From JASLBX01 sp036374175 (lineage in GTDB: Bacteria; Actinomycetota; Actinomycetes; Jiangellales; Jiangellaceae), in assembly GCA_036374175.1 (NCBI GenBank), contig DASUUH010000137.1, positions 11,583 through 75,582 of the forward strand: 64,000 bases of DNA, written 5' to 3'. The notes under the pieces are model-generated. The model was given only the letters and a program-made list of their open reading frames with translations, had not been told where the DNA came from and searched no databases. Each line of letters opens with the position of its first letter. Position 1 is the first letter of the stretch. This document shows, one piece after another, positions 16,754 to 25,700 of this stretch. The position numbers and the translations under genes were made by a program.

Positions 16754-18316
16754 ATGACCTGGCCACGCATGGGGCAGCTTCGCACTCTCGAGTTGGGGAC
16801 GCCGGGCGAGATGCGTCGCCGGCTATCCGACCTGGTTCTGCACGGACGCAAACGCGCGACGGCCGGCCTGCTGGCCGAATACTCCGTCGAGGACGAAGTG
16901 CTCGAGCAGCCCGGTGAAGTCCTCGCGCTCGTCGGCAACGACGGCGAGCGGCTGGGCCTGATCCGAGTGAGCAAAGTGGAAGTAGTTCGGTTCGATGACG
17001 TGACGTGGGAGTTCGCCGACGCAGAGGGCGAGGGTTTCACCGACATCGACGACTGGCGCGAGCAGCATCGCGACTTCTGGGAACGGGCGTCGGTGGACCG
17101 GATCCGGGAACACTCCGGCGACCCATCCTGGTACCTGACGAGCGACACCGAAGTCGTATGCGTATGGTTCGATGTCGTGCACGACTTCGAGACGCTCGCC
17201 ATTCACGCCGGCCAGGAGCCGGACCCCACGACCGGCTCGGTCGTCCCGCCGATCTACGCGACGAGCACCTACGCCCAGGACGGAGTAGGTGGGCTGCGAG
17301 GCGGCTACGAGTACAGCCGGACGGCCAACCCGACTCGAACCGCGCTCGAGGAGTGCCTGGCCGCGCTGGAAGACGGCCGTCGCGGGCTGGCCTTCGCCAG
17401 CGGCATGGCCGCAGAGGACACGCTGCTGCGTACGGTGCTGGCACCGGGAGATCACCTGGTGATTCCGGACGATGCGTACGGCGGCACGTTCCGTCTGGTC
17501 AGCAAGGTCGTCGAGCGGTGGGGCGTGTCGTGGACGGCCGCCCCGGTCACTGACGTCGACGCGGTCCGAGCCGCCGTCCGGCCGGAGACGAAGATCATCT
17601 GGGTCGAGACCCCGACGAACCCGCTGCTTAATGTCGCGGACATAGCTGCGCTGGCAGCGGTGGCCCGCGACGCCGGTGCCTTGCTCGTCGTCGATAACAC
17701 CTTTGCCACGCCGTACCTGCAACAGCCGCTGGCGCTGGGCGCCGACGTCGTCGTTCACTCGACGACCAAGTACTGCGGAGGCCACTCGGACGTTGTGGGT
17801 GGCGCGCTCATCGTCCAGGACGATGATCTGGGCGATCGGCTGGCCTACCACCAGAACGCAATGGGTGCAGTCGCCGGCCCATTCGACGCCTGGCTCGTCC
17901 TACGCGGGCTGAAGACGCTCGCGGTGCGGATGGACCGGCACTGCGACAACGCCGAACGGGTCGTGGAGCTGTTGTCGAACCATCCGAAGGTGACCGAGGT
18001 GCTTTATCCCGGCGTGCCGGGTCATCCGGGTCACGAAGTTGCGGGCAAACAGATGCGCCGGTACGGCGGCATGGTGTCGTTCCGGGTCGCGGGTGGTGAG
18101 AAGGCCGCACTCGAAGTATGCGAGCGGACTCAGCTGTTCATCCTCGGCGAGTCGCTCGGCGGTGTCGAATCACTGATCGAACATCCCGCGCGTATGACAC
18201 ACGCCAGCGCAGCCGGCAGCGTCCTCGAGGTGCCCGCCGATCTGATCCGGCTGTCCGTCGGCATCGAAAGTGCGGACGACCTCATAGCCGACCTGGCGCA
18301 AGCCCTGGGAACCTGA
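16754..18316 (+). CDS. ASCH domain fused to cystathionine gamma-synthase/lyase
   Basis: One 520-aa open frame encodes two domains. Residues about 1-140 are an ASCH-type beta-barrel (LHGRKRATAGLL, GLIRVSKVEVVRF, FWERASVDRI), a fold associated with RNA binding. Residues about 142-520 are a complete trans-sulfuration PLP enzyme beginning HDFETLAIHAGQEPDP, with the PLP lysine at 339 in STTKYCGGHSD and the C-terminal SLGGVESLIEHP motif. The enzyme half corresponds to MetB of the cbs-metB-greA neighbourhood. A GTG at the junction could start the enzyme separately, but no ribosome binding site precedes it. Cystathionine synthesis or cleavage are both possible. The ATG at 16754 lacks a clear Shine-Dalgarno. 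Confidence 0.85.
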   Translation: MTWPRMGQLRTLELGTPGEMRRRLSDLVLHGRKRATAGLLAEYSVEDEVLEQPGEVLALVGNDGERLGLIRVSKVEVVRFDDVTWEFADAEGEGFTDIDDWREQHRDFWERASVDRIREHSGDPSWYLTSDTEVVCVWFDVVHDFETLAIHAGQEPDPTTGSVVPPIYATSTYAQDGVGGLRGGYEYSRTANPTRTALEECLAALEDGRRGLAFASGMAAEDTLLRTVLAPGDHLVIPDDAYGGTFRLVSKVVERWGVSWTAAPVTDVDAVRAAVRPETKIIWVETPTNPLLNVADIAALAAVARDAGALLVVDNTFATPYLQQPLALGADVVVHSTTKYCGGHSDVVGGALIVQDDDLGDRLAYHQNAMGAVAGPFDAWLVLRGLKTLAVRMDRHCDNAERVVELLSNHPKVTEVLYPGVPGHPGHEVAGKQMRRYGGMVSFRVAGGEKAALEVCERTQLFILGESLGGVESLIEHPARMTHASAAGSVLEVPADLIRLSVGIESADDLIADLAQALGT

Positions 18317-18329
18317 CCCGGTCCTTTGA

Positions 18330-19313
18330 TCAGCCGGCCCAGCCGCGGAGCCGCGGAAGGACGTCCGTCCCGATGCGTTCGATTGTCGCGTGTGGGTCAA
18401 CGCTGGCCACCTGGATCGCGACGTAGTCAGCACCCACGTCGGTGATCAGTGGACGGTACGCCTCGGCAAGCTCGTCCACGTCCCGGACGATCGTGTATTG
18501 CGCCAGGATCTCGGCCCGGTCCATCGCGTCGGCCCGCTCGCGCAGGACAGCCGGGTCGGCCGTCTCGAGCCGGCCGGGTGCGCGTAGTCCGCGCATGGGG
18601 GCGAGTGCGGCCCAGGCTTCGTCGTCGTCGCCGGCGAGCACGACCCATCGAGTGGCCATGATCGTGGTCCCGGCGCCACGGGCGGCCGCCGCCTCGCGAT
18701 ACGGATTGATGACTCGCTCGAGCGTTGCGCTCGGCTCCTTGACGCTCGTGATCAGGCCTTCGGCGTGCTGGCCGGCGAAGGTGGCCGACTTCGGGCCGCC
18801 TGCTGCCATCCAGATCGGCAACCGGCCGACCGGCGGGCTGTAGAGCTTGGCGGTGTGCGCCGTGTAGTACTTGCCCGCCACGTCGAGTTTCTCGCCGGCG
18901 AAAAGGCCGTGCATGATCGCGAGCGCTTCCTCCATGCGGGCGATGCGCTCGGCATACCCGGGGAACTCGTAGCCGAGCGGGACCTCGTTGATCGCCTCGC
19001 CGGTGCCGACGCCGAGGATGAACCGTCCGCCCGAGAGCCGGTCGACGGTCGCGGCCGCCTGCGCGACAAGTGCCGGGTGGTAGCGGAACAATGGCGCGGT
19101 GACGCTGGTGGCCAACTCCACCCGGGACGTCGCCTGAGCGACCGCGCCGAACCACGTCCAGACGAAGCTGGCCGCGCTTGCGTCGTCGACCCAGGGATGG
19201 AAGTGATCGGCGCCGGTGACCACGTCGAATCCGGCCTGTTCGGCGTGGACCGCTTGCGAAACCAGGTCTTCGGGCTGGTACGACTCGTGACTGCACAACC
19301 AGGCGAACTTCAC
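18330..19313 (-). CDS. F420-dependent LLM class oxidoreductase (TIGR03557-like)
   Basis: This 327-aa protein is a luciferase-like TIM-barrel oxidoreductase. The opening KFAWLCSHESYQPEDLV, GADHFHPW, and GVGTGEAINE segments match the G6PD-type F420 family TIGR03557, whose members use coenzyme F420 to oxidise or reduce unknown substrates. No signal peptide is present, so it is cytosolic. The GTG at 19313 gives the family-typical N-terminus. It is convergent with the ASCH-cystathionine synthase gene and lies just downstream of the MFS gene on the same strand, 13 bp away, so readthrough from the MarR-MFS operon is possible. Confidence 0.86.
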   Translation of the reverse strand: MKFAWLCSHESYQPEDLVSQAVHAEQAGFDVVTGADHFHPWVDDASAASFVWTWFGAVAQATSRVELATSVTAPLFRYHPALVAQAAATVDRLSGGRFILGVGTGEAINEVPLGYEFPGYAERIARMEEALAIMHGLFAGEKLDVAGKYYTAHTAKLYSPPVGRLPIWMAAGGPKSATFAGQHAEGLITSVKEPSATLERVINPYREAAAARGAGTTIMATRWVVLAGDDDEAWAALAPMRGLRAPGRLETADPAVLRERADAMDRAEILAQYTIVRDVDELAEAYRPLITDVGADYVAIQVASVDPHATIERIGTDVLPRLRGWAG

Positions 19314-19326
19314 CCGCTTACCCTAG

Positions 19327-20868
19327 CTAGTCGGCGAGGACCTGTTCGGCCACGGGATCGCCGGCCCGCTTGAGTTCCAGTTCGGGGATGAGAAAGGCGA
19401 GGACCAGCGCGATGGCTGTGAAGGGTATCGCCACGAGGAAGACGTCGTGCACGGCGTTCACCCAGGCGGTGACCACCGTGTTGCGGATCTGGGGCGGCAA
19501 CGACTGGATCACCTGGACGTTGTTGGCGATGTCGGAACCCGGCGGCAGCGCGGTCCCGGCCTCGGTCAGGTAGTGAGCCAACCGAGAGGTCAGCACAGCG
19601 CCGAAGATGGCCGTCCCGAACGCGCCACCCATTGTCCGGAAGAACGCCACGCTCGCCGTGGCAGCGCCCATGTCGCGCCGCTCGACGGCGTTCTGGACCG
19701 CCGTGACGACGGTCTGCATGGTGAACCCGAGACCCGCGCCGAGTACGAAGATGAACAGTCCGACCCGCCAGTACGGGGTGTTCGCGCCGAGGGTTTGCAG
19801 CAGTAGGTAGGCCACGGTGACAACGCCGGCACCGACGATCGGAAAGACCTTGTAGTGACCGGTACGGGTCATCAGCCGCCCGGATCCGATCGAGGTGGCA
19901 AGTATCCCGGCCATCATCGGCACCAGCGCGAGCCCGGACTCGGTCGGCGTCATGCCCTGGACGACCTGGAAGTACACCGGAAGAAAGATGATGCCGCCGA
20001 ACATCGCGATGCCCAGCAGTGCGGTGAACGCCACCGTCGGGCTGAAGACCCGGTTGCGGAACAGCCGCAGCGGAATGATGGGCTCCTCTGCGCGCGACTC
20101 CACCCACACGAACAGCACGGCAAGGACCACACCGCCGGCGAGCAATGCCAGCGAGAACGGATCGGTCCAGCCGTACTCGATGCCGGCCCAAGCGGTGTAG
20201 AGCAGGATCGCGGTGACCGACGCGACGATGACCGCGGCACCGAGATAATCGATCTTGTGCTCCCGGCGGATCTTCGGCATCGTCCGGAGGGCGATCGTGG
20301 TGGTGACCAACGCGGCGATCCCGATCGGCACGTTGATCCAGAAGATCCACTCCCAGCCGGGGCCGTCAGTGAACCAGCCACCGACGAGTGGCCCGCTGAC
20401 CGACGAGAACCCGAAGACGGCCCCGAAATAGCCCTGGTACCTTCCCCGCTCGCGGGGCGGGATCACGTCACCGACGATCGACAGCGCCAACGCCATCAGA
20501 CCGCCCGCACCGATGCCCTGGATCGCCCGCCCGCCGATCAGCATCGGCATGGACTGCGCCAGTGCGGAGAGCACGGAACCGGCGACGAATACCGTGATGG
20601 CCGTCTGGAACATCGGCCGGCGGCCGTACAGGTCGGAGATCTTGCCCCACAACGGCGTGGACGACGTCGATGTGAGCAGGTACGCCGTCACGACCCAGGA
20701 CAGATGGTTCAGCCCGCCGAGATCGCTGACTATGCGCGGTAGTGCCGTCCCGACGATGCTCATGTCGAGTGCGGCCAGGAACATCCCGGCCAGCAGACCG
20801 CCGAGCACGATCAAGATCTGCCGATGCGACAAGTAGCCGTGGTCGGCAGCCGATTGCGGGTTTTTCAC
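19327..20868 (-). CDS. DHA2-type MFS multidrug exporter
   Basis: This 513-aa protein has about 14 transmembrane helices of the DHA2 (EmrB/QacA) drug:H+ antiporter group. Motif C-like LDMSIVGTALPRI in helix 1, motif A-like LWGKISDLYGRRP in the loop after helix 2, and GWEWIFWINVPIG are all present. Residues about 410-480 include an extended extracytoplasmic stretch. The GTG at 20868 overlaps the marR stop in a GTGA junction and has GGAGA 7 bp upstream, so the two are translationally coupled. Export of toxic hydrophobic compounds under MarR control is the likely role; the real substrate is unknown. Confidence 0.9.
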   Translation of the reverse strand: MKNPQSAADHGYLSHRQILIVLGGLLAGMFLAALDMSIVGTALPRIVSDLGGLNHLSWVVTAYLLTSTSSTPLWGKISDLYGRRPMFQTAITVFVAGSVLSALAQSMPMLIGGRAIQGIGAGGLMALALSIVGDVIPPRERGRYQGYFGAVFGFSSVSGPLVGGWFTDGPGWEWIFWINVPIGIAALVTTTIALRTMPKIRREHKIDYLGAAVIVASVTAILLYTAWAGIEYGWTDPFSLALLAGGVVLAVLFVWVESRAEEPIIPLRLFRNRVFSPTVAFTALLGIAMFGGIIFLPVYFQVVQGMTPTESGLALVPMMAGILATSIGSGRLMTRTGHYKVFPIVGAGVVTVAYLLLQTLGANTPYWRVGLFIFVLGAGLGFTMQTVVTAVQNAVERRDMGAATASVAFFRTMGGAFGTAIFGAVLTSRLAHYLTEAGTALPPGSDIANNVQVIQSLPPQIRNTVVTAWVNAVHDVFLVAIPFTAIALVLAFLIPELELKRAGDPVAEQVLAD

Positions 20869-21308
20869 GCGTGCTCTCCGGGTGCCGCGGCGGTACCGAT
20901 GTCGTCGCCCAGCCGGTTGATCAACTCGATGAGCGCGGCAAGGTCGGACTCCGTCCAAGACTTCGTTGCCGCGCGCAACACGTCGGCGCGATGGCGAAGG
21001 TGTACGTCCATCCGGTCGACACCGGCGGGGGTGAGAGCAAGCATCGTGGCCCGCTGATCGGACGGATCCGGCGTCCTGGCGATCAAACCGTTCGCCTCCA
21101 GACGGCTGACGTGCCGGCTTGCCGTCGACACGTCGAGGCCCAGCTCGGCGGCAAGCGCCGACACGCGCATCGGACCGCCGCGCATGAGTGTTGCCAGGCA
21201 CGGCACGACCGCGGTGTCTGCGCCGACGAGCGATTTGATCTGTCTCAGGACCCGGATGAGCGCGGCGCTGAGTTCGTCCTCACGCGTGGCTCGGCCAGTT
21301 GGTTGCAC
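20865..21308 (-). CDS. MarR family transcriptional repressor
   Basis: This 147-aa winged helix protein has the MarR layout: a dimerisation helix, the helix-turn-helix around MRVSALAAELGLDVSTASRH, the wing DPSDQRATMLALT, and C-terminal dimer helices. It probably represses its own operon and the coupled exporter, with relief by a ligand. The GTG at 21308 is preferred over the longer frame because a promoter with a 17-bp spacer ends 8 bp before it, making the transcript leaderless. A palindrome overlies the -35 box. Overlap with the MFS start is 4 bp. Confidence 0.85.
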   Translation of the reverse strand: MQPTGRATREDELSAALIRVLRQIKSLVGADTAVVPCLATLMRGGPMRVSALAAELGLDVSTASRHVSRLEANGLIARTPDPSDQRATMLALTPAGVDRMDVHLRHRADVLRAATKSWTESDLAALIELINRLGDDIGTAAAPGEHA

Positions 21309-21315
21309 CCCACAA

Positions 21316-21345
21316 GTAATATCGAGGACGCCTGCATCATGCAAG
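21316..21345 (-). promoter_or_regulatory. marR-MFS promoter with palindromic operator
   Basis: On the minus strand, -35 TTGCAT (21339-21344) and -10 TATTAC (21316-21321) are 17 bp apart; +1 would fall on the GTG at 21308. TGCATCATGCA (21333-21343) is a palindrome covering the -35 box, in the style of MarR operators. The divergent SARP-type gene starts within 70 bp and may share control. Confidence 0.6.
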
Positions 21346-21411
21346 TTGTCTTGGTGTCGTGACATTCAGCGGGGCCGATGGGATGTGCTTCTCGTGCACC
21401 GATCGCAGAGA

Positions 21412-24300
21412 ATGTCGGCTGTGGAGGACGTGCGGATCGAGGTGGCTCTCCTCGGCCCGGTGCTGCTGCGCCGGGGCGGTGAGGTGGTGCCGCTGTCGAG
21501 CGCACCGCAACGGGTCGTCCTCGCCGGACTTGCCCTCGCCAGGGGACGCGCCGTGTCGGTCGACGCCCTGATCGACGTGTTGTGGGACGACCGGCCGCCG
21601 GCCAATCCGGTCGGCAACCTGCACAGTTACGTGTCGCGGCTGCGCCGGGCCATTGGCGGCGATCGGATCGTCCGCGAGCCGGCCGGATACCGGCTCGTTC
21701 TGGCCGCCGAGCAACTCGACATCGAACGGGCCGAACACCTGGTGGAGGAGGCGAGAACGATTGCCGCGACCGACCCTGCAGCCGGCGCCGACGTTCTGGG
21801 CGCGGCGCTCGCGCTCTGGCGCGGTGATCCGCTGTCGGATTTGGGGCAGCGGCTGGCGTTCGGGCCGGACCGCGCGAAACTGACGGAGTGGCACCGGCAG
21901 TTGCGCGATGAATGGTTCGAGTTGCGGCTGGCGGCTGGGCACCACAAGGAGGTGCTACCCGAGCTGGGGCAGGCTGCGGCCGCGGACCCGCTGGCTGAGG
22001 CGGCCCACGCGCTGTTGATGCGGGCGCACCACCAGGCCGGGCACACCACTGAAGCGCTCGCGGTGGCGGATGCGTTCGCGGGGCGGCTGGCCGAAGAGCT
22101 CGGGCTGGACCCAAGCCCGGCCTTCGCCACACTCCGCCAGCAGATCTTGACCGGTGACTCGGCGCTGAACGGGCCGGTTCCGAAGCGGGAGCCCGCTCCG
22201 CCCGCCGGCACGGAACGGCCGCAGAATCGTCCTGCGCCACCGGCCGACCGGTTCATCGGGCGCGAGCGTGAGCTCAGCGAGTTGTGGGACGCGCTGGCCA
22301 CCCACCGAATCGTGACCGTCATCGGCCCAGGCGGAGTCGGCAAGACGCGTCTGTCGCAGGAGCTTCTCTCGCGGGGTAGCGTCCCGCACCCCGCATGGCA
22401 CGTTGAGCTTGCCGAGTTCTCCGACCCGGCGCGGATACCGACCGTCGTGGCTGCGGCGCTTGGACTACGCGCGGCTCCGGAGGGAAGCGCTGCGGCGATC
22501 GCCGACCGGATTGGTACCGAGGCCGCGGTGCTTGCGTTGGACAACTGCGAACACGTGATTGCGGCTATCGGGGAGCTTGTCACGTACCTGATCGGCCGGT
22601 GCCCGGCGCTGCGCGTGCTGGCGACGTCGCGGCAGCGGCTCGGCATTCCGGGCGAGCGTGTATTCAACCTCGGGCCCCTGCCGGAGGCCGACCAGATCGC
22701 GCTGTTCTGCGAACGGGCAGCACTGCTTCGGGCTGACTTCCATCCGACCGATTCAGAGCGCCGGCTGGTGGCCGAAGTGTGCAGCCGGCTCGACGGGTTA
22801 CCCCTGGCGGTCGAATTGGCCGCCCGCCGGGAGCCGGTCTTCGGGCTTGCGCAACTGCGCAACCGGCTCGCGGCCGGGCTGGACGTGCTGGAGCCGGCCC
22901 GGGGCGGCACGCGGGCCAATGCAGTGTCCGCGACCGTCGAGTGGTCCTGCCGGTTGCTCGATCCAGATGCGCTCGCCCTGCTGAATCGGTTAACGGTGTG
23001 CCGCGGCGGGTTCAGCCTGGATGCCGTGCATCACCTGGCGCCGCACGGTGCCGGAAATCCCGAAGCACTGCTCGCCGAGCTTGTCGACGCGTCACTGATC
23101 AGAACCGACTTGGCGCAGAGCCCGCCGCGCTACTACTTGCTGGAAACGGTTCGGCACGTGTGCCGTGGTCACCTCACACCGCCACAACTCGAAGCGGCGA
23201 ATCTGGACCACGCCAGTTGGTGCCGCGACGTAGCGGCGGCCATCTGGCGAGCGCAGCGGCAACGCTCGGCGGAGGCGACGCCGCTGTTGCGCCGGGAGGC
23301 AGCGAACCTGCGCCATGCGCTGTCGTGGGCGGCTGAGGGGGAGCGGTGGGAGTTGGCCGTCCAGATCGGGTTGCCGCTCGCCTTCGCGATATCGGACGAG
23401 CCGGACCTCACCCTGATTGACGCGCTTCGTAGCCTCGCCCCGGCGGATATCGCCGATCTGACCGAGACGGCCGCCCTGCGCGCCGCGGCGGCCGGCGTGG
23501 CCGCGTGGATCTCCGGTGAGGCAGTTGTGGCGGACCGGCTGCTGACGGCTGCGGTCGATGCGCTGCCGGCCGGCCACGACCGGATGTGGCTGGCGCGGTT
23601 CTTCCGGATGTCCAACCGCATGTTCACCGGTGATGTCACGGGTGTCGAGGCGGACGCCCTGGAGCTTGGGCAGGACGCGAACGCCCCGGCTTGGGTGACC
23701 GCCATGGGAGTGTGTGGCGCAGCTCTGATCAACGAGTACGCCGGCGACCACGAGGTGGCCAAGCGCTGGATGGACCGGGGGGCCGGATTGATCGCCGAGG
23801 TAGAGCCGATCGACGGCTTCGTCGCGTTCACCCGTGCCGAGTTGATGGCGAGCCGCGACCCGCTCACCGCTCTCCGTGAATTCGACCGTGCGTACCGGCT
23901 GTGTGATGACCGGGGCCACACCTACAACCGTGAGGTTGCGGCGATAGGCCGTGCTTCGGTGCTCGTTCGGCTGGGCCGGCATGATGACGCAGTCGCCGCG
24001 TGCCGTGGCTTGATCGAAGACCTGCGGACGCTCGGCATGTGGCCCCAGCTCTGGATCTCCCTGCGGCTGGCCGCGGAGTTACTCGTCGCACTCGGCGACT
24101 ACGAGACCGCTGCGCGCATCCTTGCCGCCGGCACCTCCGACCCACTCGCGCCCGCTGTGCTCGACACCGACCGCGAACGTCACGAGCGGCTGTGGGCGCT
24201 GATCGCGGAGCGCCTCGGGCCGCAGCCACCGGCGGCCGGGCCGGCGAACCGCACCGCAGTCGTCAACGACACGCTGGCTGCGCTCGCCGCTTACAGCTGA
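21412..24300 (+). CDS. SARP-type regulator: winged helix, BTAD, NB-ARC and TPR domains
   Basis: This 962-aa protein begins with an OmpR-like winged helix (about 8-95) followed by a bacterial transcriptional activator domain (about 100-245). An NB-ARC ATPase follows, with Walker A GPGGVGKT (305-312), the LALDNCEH Walker B-like stretch and the GLPLAVELA motif. A C-terminal helical, TPR-like half completes it. This is the AfsR/large-SARP layout of actinomycetes, where such proteins activate specialised metabolism or stress genes after nucleotide-dependent assembly. No biosynthetic cluster lies beside it; the nearest candidates are the marR-MFS operon and the downstream methyltransferase. The ATG at 21412 has only a weak AGAG upstream, so the start is uncertain by a few codons. 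Confidence 0.87.
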   Translation: MSAVEDVRIEVALLGPVLLRRGGEVVPLSSAPQRVVLAGLALARGRAVSVDALIDVLWDDRPPANPVGNLHSYVSRLRRAIGGDRIVREPAGYRLVLAAEQLDIERAEHLVEEARTIAATDPAAGADVLGAALALWRGDPLSDLGQRLAFGPDRAKLTEWHRQLRDEWFELRLAAGHHKEVLPELGQAAAADPLAEAAHALLMRAHHQAGHTTEALAVADAFAGRLAEELGLDPSPAFATLRQQILTGDSALNGPVPKREPAPPAGTERPQNRPAPPADRFIGRERELSELWDALATHRIVTVIGPGGVGKTRLSQELLSRGSVPHPAWHVELAEFSDPARIPTVVAAALGLRAAPEGSAAAIADRIGTEAAVLALDNCEHVIAAIGELVTYLIGRCPALRVLATSRQRLGIPGERVFNLGPLPEADQIALFCERAALLRADFHPTDSERRLVAEVCSRLDGLPLAVELAARREPVFGLAQLRNRLAAGLDVLEPARGGTRANAVSATVEWSCRLLDPDALALLNRLTVCRGGFSLDAVHHLAPHGAGNPEALLAELVDASLIRTDLAQSPPRYYLLETVRHVCRGHLTPPQLEAANLDHASWCRDVAAAIWRAQRQRSAEATPLLRREAANLRHALSWAAEGERWELAVQIGLPLAFAISDEPDLTLIDALRSLAPADIADLTETAALRAAAAGVAAWISGEAVVADRLLTAAVDALPAGHDRMWLARFFRMSNRMFTGDVTGVEADALELGQDANAPAWVTAMGVCGAALINEYAGDHEVAKRWMDRGAGLIAEVEPIDGFVAFTRAELMASRDPLTALREFDRAYRLCDDRGHTYNREVAAIGRASVLVRLGRHDDAVAACRGLIEDLRTLGMWPQLWISLRLAAELLVALGDYETAARILAAGTSDPLAPAVLDTDRERHERLWALIAERLGPQPPAAGPANRTAVVNDTLAALAAYS

Positions 24301-24378
24301 CGGGTGATGACGTACCCGCCAGCCGCTGGCAAGCGCGCAGCAACCGCCGGGCAAGCGGCGTCTTGCATCGTCGACGGC

Positions 24379-25470
24379 ATGACAACCACAGCAGAGCACC
24401 TCACCGCAACCACTGAAGACGAATCCGCCGTCGAGGCCTTCCTCGAACGGTTCGTCACCGACCTCGCCGGCGCAGCCAGCACGGTCATGACCGCCATTGG
24501 CGACCGGCTCGGACTGTACGAGGCCATGACCGGCGCAGGTCCGGTGACGGCCGAAGGCCTGGCCGCCAAGACTGGTCTGCATCCGCGCCTGGTGACCGAG
24601 TGGCTCGCCTCGCAGACGGTCTCCGAGTACGTGACCTATGACCCGGCCGCGAAGACTTACGAACTGCCGGACGCGCACGCCGCCGCCCTGTCGCAGGTCG
24701 ACTCACCCGCGTACCTCGTCGCCGTTGCGGAGGTCATCACCGGCCAGTTCCTGATGCTCGACCGGCTCGAGACCGCATTCCGCACCGACGGGGCGATCCC
24801 GTACGACACGTTCCCCGACTGCATGTTCGACGGCGTGCAGCGGTTCTTCCGGACCGCGTACACCCAGGAGCTGGCCGCGAGCTGGTTCCCGGCGGTGCCG
24901 GGGCTCGTCCCCGCCCTGGAACGCGGCGCACGAGTGGCCGACGTCGGGTGCGGCCAGGGCTTCGCAACCCTGCTGATCGGTAGGACGTGGCCGGCCTCAA
25001 CCATCACTGGCTTCGACGTGCACGAGCCGTCGATCGCGTCGGCCCGCGCTGCGGCAATCGAAGCAGGCAGCCCCGAGAACGTGACGTTCCGGGTGGCCGA
25101 AGCCGCCGAGGTCGGGCCGGGCCCCTACGACGTCGTCGTGTACTTCGACGCACTGCACGACATGGGTGACCCGCCGGCCGCGCTCCGCCGGGCGTACGAC
25201 GTGCTGGCCGATGGTGGCATCGTGGTGGCGGTTGAACCGTGGTCGATCGACCGGCTCGAGGACGGTATCGGGAACCTTTCACTGCGCATCGACTATTCGG
25301 GATCGACGTCGCTGTGCACGCCCGGGTCGCTCGCCCAACCCGGCCGTTACGGTCTCGGCACGCTGGGTGGCCCGACCAAGCGCATCGACCTGCTCACGCA
25401 AGCCGGATTCCGTGACGTCGCACTCGTGGCGGACACGGGCTCCAACCTCGTCTTCGCCGCCAGAAAGTAA
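24379..25470 (+). CDS. Class I SAM-dependent methyltransferase
   Basis: This 363-aa protein has an N-terminal winged-helix dimerisation region (about 20-110, GDRLGLYEAM ... GLHPRLVTEWLASQ) and a Rossmann methyltransferase domain. Motif I is VADVGCGQGFATLL, followed by the acidic TGFDVHE and the VVVYFDALHDMGDP motif. The layout matches mycobacterial proteins of the Rv2258c type, whose substrates are unknown. The ATG at 24379 lacks a clear ribosome binding site; the upstream frame to 24304 has low-complexity content and is unlikely. It lies 78 bp after the SARP gene on the same strand and may be co-transcribed. Repeat array B begins 13 bp after its stop. Confidence 0.85.
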   Translation: MTTTAEHLTATTEDESAVEAFLERFVTDLAGAASTVMTAIGDRLGLYEAMTGAGPVTAEGLAAKTGLHPRLVTEWLASQTVSEYVTYDPAAKTYELPDAHAAALSQVDSPAYLVAVAEVITGQFLMLDRLETAFRTDGAIPYDTFPDCMFDGVQRFFRTAYTQELAASWFPAVPGLVPALERGARVADVGCGQGFATLLIGRTWPASTITGFDVHEPSIASARAAAIEAGSPENVTFRVAEAAEVGPGPYDVVVYFDALHDMGDPPAALRRAYDVLADGGIVVAVEPWSIDRLEDGIGNLSLRIDYSGSTSLCTPGSLAQPGRYGLGTLGGPTKRIDLLTQAGFRDVALVADTGSNLVFAARK

Positions 25471-25483
25471 CCCACCCCCGCTA

Positions 25484-25699
25484 CCGGTTGATCACGTTCA
25501 GCATGCCTATGGGTGCCGTACCACCCGCACGCGCCTGTTGGAGTGCCGACAAGCCTGCTGAACGTGATCAACCGGTGCCGTACCACCCGCACACGCCTGG
25601 TGCAGTGCCGACAAACCTGCTGAACGTGATCAATCGGTGCCGTACCACCCGCACGCTCCTGGTACGGCATGGCCACACCTGCTGAACGTGATCAACCGG
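25484..25699 (-). repeat. 62-bp tandem repeat array B
   Basis: This is the mirror image of array A and also exactly 216 bp. A 30-bp half unit (25484-25513) is followed by three 62-bp units in the opposite orientation (25514-25575, 25576-25637, 25638-25699). Each unit ends in TGCTGAACGTGATCAACCGG or a close variant. The array occupies nearly all of the methyltransferase-ilvA gap and stops one base before the ilvA start codon. Confidence 0.9.
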
Positions 25700-25700
25700 A

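Noticed and set aside
17178..18316. Separate cystathionine gamma-synthase gene starting at an internal GTG
   Set aside because: No ribosome binding site precedes the GTG and the frame is continuous with the ASCH domain; kept as an alternative in the fusion entry.
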